This document shows, piece by piece, positions 1 to 6,116 of a DNA stretch of 11,290 nucleotides. The stretch is from SMWC01 sp964466315. GTDB lineage: Bacteria; Pseudomonadota; Gammaproteobacteria; Steroidobacterales; Rariloculaceae. A model generated the notes under the pieces. That model saw nothing but the letters and a program-made list of their open reading frames with translations. It had not been told where the DNA came from and ran no database searches. Location: assembly GCA_964466315.1 (NCBI GenBank), contig CAYXNS010000057.1, forward strand, positions 1 through 11,290, given 5' to 3'. The position numbers were made by a program, and so were the translations under genes. The stretch's first letter is position 1. Each line of letters opens with the position of its first letter.

Positions 1-1029
1 GAAGAAGCTCACGCAATTGCTCCACCCCGCGATCACGCTGCAGCGCGTGCACCGCAAGGCCACGGTCTGGAAGCAAGCCTGGAGCGCGGGCGAGGGGCTG
101 TCGCTACGGTACTCGTGAACCGCGGTACGTTGAAGCTCGGTGACACGCTTCTGGCCGGTCAGGAGTATGGGCGTATTCGAGCCATATTCGATGAAGCAGG
201 CGAATCGGTGGAGAGTGCTGGGCCGTCTGTCCCTGTTGTCGTTCTCGGCCTATCGGGTACGCCGATGGCGGGCGATGACATGCTGGTTGTTGACGACGAG
301 CGCAGCGCCCGCGAGGTTGCACGGTTTCGCCAAGGTAAGGAACGTGACGTCAAACTGGCGCAACAGCAATCAGCGAAGCTCGATGACGTCTTCAGTCAAA
401 TGTCCGAAGGCAACGCCGAGAGCGTACAACTGCTCGTAAAGGCCGACGTTCAGGGAAGCTCAGAGGCTCTGAAGGACGCACTCGAGAATATCTCGACCGA
501 TGAAGTCAAGATAACGGTCATCTCCCGTGGCGTGGGTGGCATTACCGAATCGGACGTACAACTTGCAGCCGCTTCGAAGGCGATCATCATCGGATTCAAC
601 GTGCGGGCCGACTCGGCAGCGCGGGAAGCCATTGCCGAAACGGGTGTCGACGTCCGTTACTACAGTATTATTTACGAAGCGATCGATGACGTTAAAGCGG
701 CGGTAAGCGGGCTGTTAGCCCCCGAGGTCCGGGAGCAGATTCTCGGCGTCGCAGAAGTTCGCGAGGTATTTCGATCACCGAAATTCGGTAACGTTGCCGG
801 GTGCATCGTCGCCGACGGTCACGTACGGCGAACGAAGCCAATTCGCGTTCTACGTGACAATGTCGTCATCTATGAAGGGGAGTTGGAATCTCTGCGCCGT
901 TTCAAAGATGATGTGAACGAGGTTCGTGCCGGCACAGAGTGCGGTATTGGCGTAAAGAACTACAACGACGTCAAGATAGGGGATCAGATCGAGTGCTATG
1001 ACCGTACAGAGATTTCTCGATCTCTTTAG
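1..1029 (+). CDS. infB: Translation initiation factor IF2, C-terminal part (5' end outside window)
   Basis: IF2 is the GTPase that places initiator fMet-tRNA on the 30S subunit and promotes subunit joining. Only the part after the G domain is present. From about base 64 the frame reads GLEASLERGRGAVATVLV and continues as a close match to the IF2 C-terminal half: FxYGRIRA, the GLSGTP segment, VKADVQGSSEA, GVGGITESD, GFNVRAD, and the C2 domain that binds fMet-tRNA (RRFKDDVNEVR, GIGVKNYNDVK) ending at TAG 1027-1029. The frame is open from base 1, so the GTG at 115 is an internal valine codon and not a start. Bases 1-63 do not translate to convincing IF2 in any single frame (see findings). The gene heads a tight run: rbfA begins 3 nt after its stop. 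Identity is certain; the condition of the first ~65 bases is not. Confidence 0.96.
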   Translation, partial: EEAHAIAPPRDHAAARAPQGHGLEASLERGRGAVATVLVNRGTLKLGDTLLAGQEYGRIRAIFDEAGESVESAGPSVPVVVLGLSGTPMAGDDMLVVDDERSAREVARFRQGKERDVKLAQQQSAKLDDVFSQMSEGNAESVQLLVKADVQGSSEALKDALENISTDEVKITVISRGVGGITESDVQLAAASKAIIIGFNVRADSAAREAIAETGVDVRYYSIIYEAIDDVKAAVSGLLAPEVREQILGVAEVREVFRSPKFGNVAGCIVADGHVRRTKPIRVLRDNVVIYEGELESLRRFKDDVNEVRAGTECGIGVKNYNDVKIGDQIECYDRTEISRSL

Positions 1030-1032
1030 CTA

Positions 1033-1446
1033 ATGCCGAGAGACTTCCCTCGGAAATTGCGCGTGGCTGCTGAGCTGCAGCGCGTACTCAACACGCTCCT
1101 ATCCACCGAGATCAAAGATCCGAGGCTCGTGGGCGTAACGATCAGCGCCTTAGAGCTCAGCGGTGACATCAGCGTCGCGCGGGTTGGGTTTAGCACCTTG
1201 AACCCCGACGAGGACCCCGAACCCGCAACGGCGGCACTGAAAAAGGCCGGTGGATTTCTTCGCTCACGCGTCGGGCAGATCTTGAGCATGCGTCGCGTAC
1301 CGGAACTACGCTTCGAACATGATGAAGGCGCGCGGCAGGGATTAGAACTCACTCGCTTGATCGACGAAGCCATCGCGGAGGATCGCGATGCGAATGATGC
1401 CGCCGAGGATCAGGCGGCGCAGCCTCGAAACTCTGGCGATGCCTAG
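1033..1446 (+). CDS. rbfA: 30S ribosome-binding factor RbfA
   Basis: RbfA is a small single-domain KH-type protein that binds immature 30S subunits and helps 16S rRNA 5'-end maturation, notably in the cold. The 137-residue product is close to the ~133 usual for the family. It shows the N-terminal RVAAELQRVL helix, the hallmark EIKDPRL motif, the central GDISVARV strand, the GGFLRSRVGQ helix and the VPELRFEHD strand. The last ~20 residues are acidic and Ala/Gln-rich, a disordered tail common in the family. The ATG follows the infB stop by 3 nt, implying translational coupling, and the stop lies inside the truB start region (8-nt overlap). The infB-rbfA-truB order is standard for this ribosome-biogenesis operon. 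Confidence 0.96.
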   Translation: MPRDFPRKLRVAAELQRVLNTLLSTEIKDPRLVGVTISALELSGDISVARVGFSTLNPDEDPEPATAALKKAGGFLRSRVGQILSMRRVPELRFEHDEGARQGLELTRLIDEAIAEDRDANDAAEDQAAQPRNSGDA

Positions 1447-2449
1447 AAAACGCGACCGTGGAAGAGAACTCCACGGGATACTTCTGCTGGACAAACCGAT
1501 CGGCCTGACTTCGAACCAGGCCCTCCAACGCACAAAGCACCTCTTTCGTGCCGCGAAAGCTGGCCATACCGGGAGTCTGGATCCGCTCGCAACAGGAATG
1601 CTCCCGATCTGTTTCGGCGCCGCAACGCGAGTCTCGTCGTTTCTCCTTGGGGCGAACAAGAGCTATACGGTCACGGCCAAACTGGGAGAGTCCACGGACT
1701 CGGGTGATTCGCATGGAACGGTGATCGCAGAGGGGAGGCCGCCCGAACTCAGTGACGCGGATATCCGTAGCGTTCTGAGCTATTACCAGGGCGAGATCGC
1801 GCAGATCCCGCCGATGCATTCCGCGCTCAAGCAGCAAGGGAAACGGCTCTATGAGTTGGCGCGCCGGGGAATCGAAGTGGAACGGCCAGCGCGATCCGTA
1901 CACATTGAAGCGATTGACCTGCTTGCCTACAAACGCCCGGAGCTTCGTCTCTCCGTCGTCTGCTCAAAAGGCACGTATGTCAGAACGCTGATCGAGGACG
2001 TAGCCAGGGATCTAGGTTCGATTGGCCACGTTATCGCGCTAAGGAGAACGGCCGTTGACCCCTTCCGAGAGGCGGATATGGTCTCGATGGAGACGCTGGA
2101 GCTATGCGAGGCAGAAGGCCAGGGGCGTCTCGACGAACTGCTGAAGCCGGTCGACAGCCCGTTGACCCGGTGGCCTCGTTTGGTCGTCCAGGACGAGCTC
2201 TGTGGCCGGCTGAGCCACGGTCAGGCCGTGCCCGCCGAGCCGGGCTGGCCACGGACCTGGGTGCGTCTCTACGACCCCGAGGAGGTCTTTTTCGGGATCG
2301 GTGAAGTCGAGTCGGCCGGGCGGCTGGTACCGCGACGAATCTTTCCGGGCTTAAGCTCTTGGAACCGAAGAACTTGTGCGAGTACAATACGCGCCTTTCG
2401 AGAACAGGATAAAGTTGAACAGGGCCGCACTAGAGGCGGCTCGGGGTAA
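1439..2449 (+). CDS. truB: tRNA pseudouridine(55) synthase TruB
   Basis: TruB isomerises U55 to pseudouridine in the T-arm of tRNAs and also acts as a tRNA-folding chaperone. I chose ATG 1439 (336 aa) over an in-frame ATG at 1388. It gives the family N-terminus (MPRKRDRGRELHGILLLDKP) and overlaps the rbfA stop by 8 nt, whereas the earlier start would overlap rbfA by 59 nt. The catalytic motif GHTGSLDPLATGMLP puts the nucleophile at Asp48, the same number as in E. coli. QIPPMHSALKQQGKRLYE and CSKGTYVRTLIEDV are the other conserved blocks. The C-terminal part (about residues 230-304) is the PUA-like domain ending in GRLVPRRIFPG. Residues 305-336 form a polar, Arg-rich tail absent from E. coli TruB. 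That tail is encoded over what looks like the rpsO promoter, so it may be a read-on to the next available stop. Confidence 0.95.
   Translation: MPRKRDRGRELHGILLLDKPIGLTSNQALQRTKHLFRAAKAGHTGSLDPLATGMLPICFGAATRVSSFLLGANKSYTVTAKLGESTDSGDSHGTVIAEGRPPELSDADIRSVLSYYQGEIAQIPPMHSALKQQGKRLYELARRGIEVERPARSVHIEAIDLLAYKRPELRLSVVCSKGTYVRTLIEDVARDLGSIGHVIALRRTAVDPFREADMVSMETLELCEAEGQGRLDELLKPVDSPLTRWPRLVVQDELCGRLSHGQAVPAEPGWPRTWVRLYDPEEVFFGIGEVESAGRLVPRRIFPGLSSWNRRTCASTIRAFREQDKVEQGRTRGGSG
2359..2388 (+). promoter_or_regulatory. Putative sigma-70 promoter for rpsO inside the truB 3' end
   Basis: TTGGAA at 2359-2364 (4 of 6 matches to the -35 consensus) and TACAAT at 2383-2388 (5 of 6 to the -10 consensus) are separated by 18 bp. 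The bases after the -10 are ACGCGCC, a GC-rich discriminator typical of stringently controlled ribosomal promoters. Transcription would begin near 2395, giving rpsO a ~60-nt leader. An rpsO promoter at this place is known in E. coli. Called by eye only. Confidence 0.6.
2424..2440 (+). promoter_or_regulatory. Hairpin in the rpsO leader, possible S15 autoregulatory element
   Basis: GCCGC at 2424-2428 pairs with GCGGC at 2436-2440 around a 7-nt loop, with one possible further G-U pair at the base. It ends 14 nt before the rpsO ATG, close to the ribosome-binding region. S15 represses its own translation through leader structures in E. coli and other bacteria, but the structures differ between lineages. 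Its role here is inferred only from position. Confidence 0.3.
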
Positions 2450-2454
2450 TTAGG

Positions 2455-2724
2455 ATGGCATTGAATTCGGAGCAAAAATACGAGATTGTCGCAGAGTATC
2501 GGCGCGGTCCCACCGACACGGGTTCCGCCGAGGTCCAAGTGGCGCTGTTGTCGGCACGGATCAATGACCTCTCCTCACACTTCTCCGGTCACAAGAAGGA
2601 CCACCATTCGCGGCGTGGGCTGCTCCGCATGGTCAACAAACGTCGCAAGCTGTTGGACTACTTGAAGGATACTGATCAAGGCCGTTATCAGGAACTGATC
2701 AGCCGCCTTGGGTTGCGACGTTGA
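2455..2724 (+). CDS. rpsO: 30S ribosomal protein S15
   Basis: S15 is a primary 16S rRNA-binding protein. It organises the central domain of the 30S subunit (helices 20-22 junction) and later contributes to an intersubunit bridge. The product is 89 residues, exactly the usual length. It carries the diagnostic TGSAEVQVALLSARI, the rRNA-binding HKKDHHSRRGLLRMVNKRRKLLDYLK region and the invariant RLGLRR end. The ATG lies 5 nt after the truB stop. The nearest Shine-Dalgarno-like sequences are weak (CGGGG 8 nt upstream; TAGG directly adjacent), consistent with a gene controlled at the level of translation. It sits between truB and pnp as in E. coli and probably has its own promoter in the truB 3' end. 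Confidence 0.98.
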   Translation: MALNSEQKYEIVAEYRRGPTDTGSAEVQVALLSARINDLSSHFSGHKKDHHSRRGLLRMVNKRRKLLDYLKDTDQGRYQELISRLGLRR

Positions 2725-2740
2725 ATCCGATTTTTTTTCA

Positions 2741-2766
2741 TTCAGAGCCGGCTCTCCGGCTCTGAA
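2741..2766 (+). other. Perfect 11-bp hairpin between rpsO and pnp
   Basis: Arms 2741-2751 and 2756-2766 pair perfectly over 11 bp around the loop CTCT. There is no T-run after it. Instead, eight Ts (2731-2738) lie just before it, so it is not a canonical intrinsic terminator on either strand. In E. coli this spacer holds an attenuating rpsO terminator and an RNase III-cut stem in the pnp leader through which PNPase represses itself. This hairpin is a candidate for a similar processing or attenuation site, by inference. Confidence 0.55.
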
Positions 2767-2841
2767 CCGTTATACGCTTCAGAACTGATTATCTAGCGCC
2801 GCACGTCTCGGTAGCAGGTCGTCAATAGTAGGGAAGGAATA

Positions 2842-4926
2842 GTGAAAGTTAGCAGAACGTTTAAATATGGCGACCAGGAGGTCGTTATCGAGACGGGCGC
2901 CGTCGCCCGGCAGGCTGATGGCGCTGTGATCGTGAACATGGGCGAAACGGTCGTACTCGTCACCGCAGTGGGTGAGAAAGGTCAGGGGCAACAACGCCCA
3001 TTCTTTCCACTGACGATCAATTATCAAGAAAAGACCTACGCAGCGGGCCGTATCCCCGGAGGGTTCTTCAAACGCGAGGGAAGACCGAGCGAAAAGGAGA
3101 CTCTCACATCGAGACTGATCGACAGACCGATTCGTCCATTGTTCCCCAAGGGTTACCGAAACGAGGTTCAAGTCATCGCAACGGTCATGTCGGTAAATCC
3201 GGATATCGATCCCGACATTCCGGCATTGATCGGTGCATCCAGTGCTCTAGCGTTGTCCGGGCTGCCTTTTTTCGGTCCCATCGCAGCAGCAAGGGTCGGT
3301 TATCGCGACGGCGAATATCTGCTCAATCCAAGTATGGCGGATAGGGCGAGCTCGCAGCTCGACCTCGTCGTAGCCGGCACCGAGAATGCCGTCTTGATGG
3401 TCGAGTCAGAAGCGCAAATTCTGACCGAAGATGTGATGCTCGGTGCGGTTATGTTCGGGCACGAGCAGATGCAGGCCGCGATTCAGGTGATAAAAGAGCT
3501 GGCGGCCGAGGCCGGCAAAGAACCTGTGGCGTGGGAACCGCCGGAGGTAGACGAAACGCTCGCTAAATCCGTCGAAGCTGCCGTGGGCGATCGGCTCGTG
3601 GCAGCCTACAGCGTTGCCGAAAAACAAAGCCGCTCTCAACAACTCGGTGAAATAAAAGCCGAACTCCTGGCGGCATTTGCAGACGAAGATTCGTCACAGT
3701 GGACCGAAGATGAGGTTAAAGCCGAATACGAACGCCTCGAGAAGACAACGGTTCGCGGTCGGATTCTTGCCGGCGAGGCGCGAATCGACGGGCGCGATAC
3801 GAGTACAGTACGGCCGATCGATGTCCAGGTCGGCATACTACCGCGTGCGCACGGCTCGGCCCTGTTCACGCGTGGTGAGACTCAGGCGCTCGTCGTTACG
3901 ACGTTGGGTACGGGCAGGGATGCGCAAATCATCGATGCACTGGAAGGCGAGCGTAAAGATCCCTTCATGCTTCACTATAACTTCCCTCCCTACTGCGTTG
4001 GCGAAACAGGCTTTATGAGTGGACCGAAACGCCGTGAGATCGGCCACGGCCGCCTCGCGCGCCGCGGAATGGAGGCCGTCCTGCCGGACATGGAGAGCTT
4101 CCCTTATGTGATTCGCGTCGTGTCGGAGATCACGGAATCGAACGGCTCGAGTTCGATGGCGAGCGTATGCGGGACGAGTTTGTCGCTCATGGACGCGGGT
4201 GTACCAACAGCAACGCCGGTTGCCGGAGTCGCGATGGGTCTAATCAAGGAAGGGGACAGTCATGTCGTGCTGACGGATATCCTCGGCGACGAAGACCATC
4301 TGGGCGATATGGATTTCAAGGTAGCCGGTTCTGCGGAAGGAATTACCGCGCTGCAGATGGACATCAAGATCGACGGAATTACGCGGGAGATCATGTCGGC
4401 GGCTCTCGCGCAAGCGCGCGACGGACGACTTCATATTCTCGGCGAGATGAATAAGGTGCTCGGCGCTCCCCGTGAACAGATGTCCGAATGGGCACCAAGC
4501 ATCATCACAATCAAGATCGATCCGGAGAAGATTCGCGACGTGATCGGGAAGGGTGGCTCCGTTATCCGCGGGCTGACCGAAGAGACGGGAGCCACGATCG
4601 ACATCGAGAATGACGGAACTGTGCGCATTGCATCCGTGGATGGCACGTCCGGTCGAGAAGCGCAGCAGAGAATCGAACTCATTACGGCTGAAGTCGAAGT
4701 TGGCACGATCTACGAAGGCAAAGTCGTTCGGCTTATGGATTTCGGCGCATTCGTGTCGATACTTCCAGGCAAGGACGGCCTCGTACACATCTCGCAGATC
4801 TCCAACGAGCGTGTCGAGAAGGTCAGCGACAAGCTGGCGGAAGGTGATGTCGTTCGCGTCAAGGTGCTTGAGGTCGATCGACAGGGTCGCGTTCGACTCA
4901 GCATGCGTGACCTTGACGCTGCCTGA
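2842..4926 (+). CDS. pnp: Polyribonucleotide nucleotidyltransferase (PNPase)
   Basis: PNPase degrades RNA 3'-to-5' by phosphorolysis and can add nucleotides in reverse. It works as a trimer, often in the degradosome. The 694-residue product shows the first RNase PH domain (VETGAVARQADGAV-like start, NYQEKTYAAGRIPGGFF, RLIDRPIRPLFP), an all-helical linker, and the second RNase PH domain (GSALFTRGETQALV, SEITESNGSSSMASV). The catalytic block DEDHLGDMDFK puts Asp485, Asp491 and Lys493 at the positions of E. coli Asp486, Asp492 and Lys494. A KH domain follows (about 550-610, GKGG at 569-572), then an S1 domain (about 620-690). It stops just after S1, lacking the ~17-residue tail of E. coli. The start is GTG 2842, with no in-frame alternative before a much later ATG; GGGAAGGA lies only 3 nt upstream. 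Unusual start and spacing fit a tightly autoregulated gene. Confidence 0.97.
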   Translation: MKVSRTFKYGDQEVVIETGAVARQADGAVIVNMGETVVLVTAVGEKGQGQQRPFFPLTINYQEKTYAAGRIPGGFFKREGRPSEKETLTSRLIDRPIRPLFPKGYRNEVQVIATVMSVNPDIDPDIPALIGASSALALSGLPFFGPIAAARVGYRDGEYLLNPSMADRASSQLDLVVAGTENAVLMVESEAQILTEDVMLGAVMFGHEQMQAAIQVIKELAAEAGKEPVAWEPPEVDETLAKSVEAAVGDRLVAAYSVAEKQSRSQQLGEIKAELLAAFADEDSSQWTEDEVKAEYERLEKTTVRGRILAGEARIDGRDTSTVRPIDVQVGILPRAHGSALFTRGETQALVVTTLGTGRDAQIIDALEGERKDPFMLHYNFPPYCVGETGFMSGPKRREIGHGRLARRGMEAVLPDMESFPYVIRVVSEITESNGSSSMASVCGTSLSLMDAGVPTATPVAGVAMGLIKEGDSHVVLTDILGDEDHLGDMDFKVAGSAEGITALQMDIKIDGITREIMSAALAQARDGRLHILGEMNKVLGAPREQMSEWAPSIITIKIDPEKIRDVIGKGGSVIRGLTEETGATIDIENDGTVRIASVDGTSGREAQQRIELITAEVEVGTIYEGKVVRLMDFGAFVSILPGKDGLVHISQISNERVEKVSDKLAEGDVVRVKVLEVDRQGRVRLSMRDLDAA

Positions 4927-4941
4927 GGCCTGCCGCAAAGA

Positions 4942-4966
4942 AAGGGGACGACCGGGTCCTTTTTTT
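4942..4966 (+). terminator. Probable intrinsic terminator after pnp
   Basis: AAGGGGAC (4942-4949) can pair with GTCCTTTT (4956-4963), including two G-U pairs, around a 6-nt loop. The right arm merges into seven Ts (4960-4966). It begins 16 nt after the pnp stop. The stem is moderate, but the T-run and position support it. Confidence 0.55.
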
Positions 4967-4996
4967 CTGGAAAGCATCGACAAAGGGCTCCCGTTT

Positions 4997-5042
4997 CCTG
5001 AGAAAAGGGGGCCGGCCACTTATTGTTGGCCCCTTTCTTAGG
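4997..5042. repeat. Long imperfect inverted repeat between pnp and gluQRS
   Basis: The left arm 4997-5013 (CCTGAGAAAAGGGGGCC) pairs with the right arm 5028-5042 (GGCCCCTTTCTTAGG). This gives 15 pairs with one G-U and two single-base bulges, around a 14-nt loop. GGCCA/TGGCC inside the loop allows an alternative inner stem. It could terminate or 3'-protect pnp mRNA. It lacks a clear T-run, and only TTT and TT occur in the right arm. Confidence 0.6.
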
Positions 5043-5046
5043 TCAT

Positions 5047-5077
5047 AAAAAAAGCCCCCGTAGAACGAGGGCTTTTT
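5047..5077. terminator. Bidirectional intrinsic terminator between pnp and gluQRS
   Basis: AAAAAGCCC-C-CG (5049-5060) pairs with CG-A-GGGCTTTTT (5066-5077), with one C/A mismatch and the loop TAGAA. The + strand ends in five Ts. On the - strand the seven As at 5047-5053 become a seven-T tail. It lies between converging genes, as expected for a shared terminator ending both the pnp and gluQRS transcripts. Confidence 0.85.
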
Positions 5078-5082
5078 AAGAA

Positions 5083-5141
5083 CCGGTCGTCGCCGACCGG
5101 CGCAAAGCGTTGGGGGAGTAACGCTCTGCTGTAGTGCAGCA
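5083..5141. repeat. Three consecutive small hairpins downstream of gluQRS
   Basis: Three perfect inverted repeats follow one another: CCGGTCG/CGACCGG (5083-5089 with 5094-5100), AGCGTT/AACGCT (5106-5111 with 5120-5125) and TGCTG/CAGCA (5127-5131 with 5137-5141). None has a proper T-run. They lie in the 3' untranslated part of the gluQRS transcript, before the bidirectional terminator. Confidence 0.5.
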
Positions 5142-5170
5142 TAACACGATTTCGCGCTGGTTTCTGCCCG

Positions 5171-6070
5171 TCAACCACGTGAAGGTTTCTCGGTGGTCGC
5201 CGCGAGACCGCGCAAGTTCTCCGGTTTCCAGATCTCGCACGCCCACATCCACAACTCGCGCGGACGCGCGCCAAACATCGAACGAGGTAATGCCAGACCG
5301 AGGTAGGCGAGGATCTCAGGTGCGAGCGTGGTTGTATCCGCGGGCTCAACCGGCCGCGCACCGGTCCTCTTGGAAAGCTTTTGTCCGGCTGAATTGGCGA
5401 TCACGGGTACATGCAGGTAGCGGGGCGTCGGCAGCGCCAACAACCGCTGTAGATGAATATGCAGGCCGGTCGTGTCCAACAGGTCGACGCCACGGACGAT
5501 ATGCGTAATGCCTTGCCTCGCGTCATCCAACACCACCGCGAGATGATAGGCAGGTAGGCCATCGCTGCGGAATATTACATAATCTCCAGCGGTCGCCTGT
5601 ACATCGTAGTGGCAGGTTCCCTGCAGTCCATCCTTGAAGCTGCCCGCCGAGTTGTCGCTGCGCACCCGGATTGCCGTGGCGCGCGCATGATTCTCACGAC
5701 TGCGGCAAGTGCCAGGATAACGATATCCGAACGGCCCAGCGCTGCCATCTTCGCGGATCTCGCGACGTGAGCAGCTGCACCGATAGGCGCGTCCTTGACT
5801 GAGGAGGTCTGCGGCAACCTGCTTATATTCCGGGACGTGCTCGCTCTGATAGAAGATGTCTCGATCCCAGTGCAGGTCAAAAGCTTCCAATGTCGCAAGT
5901 ATTGAATCGGTCGCGCCCGGGGTCTCGCGTGGCGGATCGATGTCTTCGATACGTACGAGCCATTCTCCTCGAGCCCGGCGGGCGTGGAGGTAGCTAGCAA
6001 CGGCGGCAGTCAGGGAGCCGACATGCAACGGACCGGTGGGAGAGGGCGCGAATCGGCCAACGTATTTCAC
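5171..6070 (-). CDS. gluQRS: Glutamyl-queuosine tRNA(Asp) synthetase (GluQRS)
   Basis: GluQRS is a shortened glutamyl-tRNA synthetase that activates glutamate and attaches it to the queuosine at position 34 of tRNA-Asp, rather than to a tRNA 3' end. The 299-residue protein has the class I catalytic domain but no anticodon-binding domain. The HIGH-type motif is PSPTGPLHVGSL (residues 9-20), followed by the conserved RIEDIDPPRE. The zinc site reads Cys98-x-Cys100...Tyr118...Cys122, matching the C-x-C...Y...C pattern of E. coli. GDYVIFRSDGLPAYHLAVV, IVRGVDLLDTT and the KMSKS-type KLSKR (231-235) complete the family. The start is GTG at 6070; an in-frame stop lies only ~5 codons upstream, and GAGG precedes it by 10 nt. 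It lies 46 nt after dksA and is probably co-transcribed with it, as in E. coli. Confidence 0.95.
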   Translation of the reverse strand: MKYVGRFAPSPTGPLHVGSLTAAVASYLHARRARGEWLVRIEDIDPPRETPGATDSILATLEAFDLHWDRDIFYQSEHVPEYKQVAADLLSQGRAYRCSCSRREIREDGSAGPFGYRYPGTCRSRENHARATAIRVRSDNSAGSFKDGLQGTCHYDVQATAGDYVIFRSDGLPAYHLAVVLDDARQGITHIVRGVDLLDTTGLHIHLQRLLALPTPRYLHVPVIANSAGQKLSKRTGARPVEPADTTTLAPEILAYLGLALPRSMFGARPRELWMWACEIWKPENLRGLAATTEKPSRG

Positions 6071-6101
6071 CGGGCCGCCACCTCAGCAGTTCGAAATTGC
6101 C

Positions 6102-6115
6102 CGCGCGGAAGCGCG
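6102..6115 (-). other. Short GC hairpin between dksA and gluQRS
   Basis: Read on the - strand just after the dksA stop, CGCGC pairs with GCGCG around the loop TTCC. Only three Ts follow, several bases later, so termination would be weak at most. A terminator in this spacer that limits gluQRS expression has been described for the enteric dksA-gluQRS pair. This hairpin could play the same part, which is inference from position. Confidence 0.3.
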
Positions 6116-6116
6116 T

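Noticed and set aside
115..1029. GTG 115 as the start of a 304-residue protein
   Set aside because: The frame is open upstream to base 1, and the residues just before (GLEASLERGRGAVATVL) are conserved IF2.
1388..1438. Upstream ATG 1388 for truB
   Set aside because: It would overlap rbfA by 59 nt and add 17 residues not found in TruB. ATG 1439 gives the family N-terminus and puts the catalytic Asp at 48.
2725..2766. rpsO-pnp hairpin as a standard rho-independent terminator
   Set aside because: No T-run follows the stem on either strand. The eight Ts lie before it on the + strand and have only a weak stem upstream of them.
4240..5019. 259-codon - strand reading frame opposite pnp
   Set aside because: It mirrors the codon pattern of pnp and runs through the terminator region, with no recognisable motif or ribosome-binding site.
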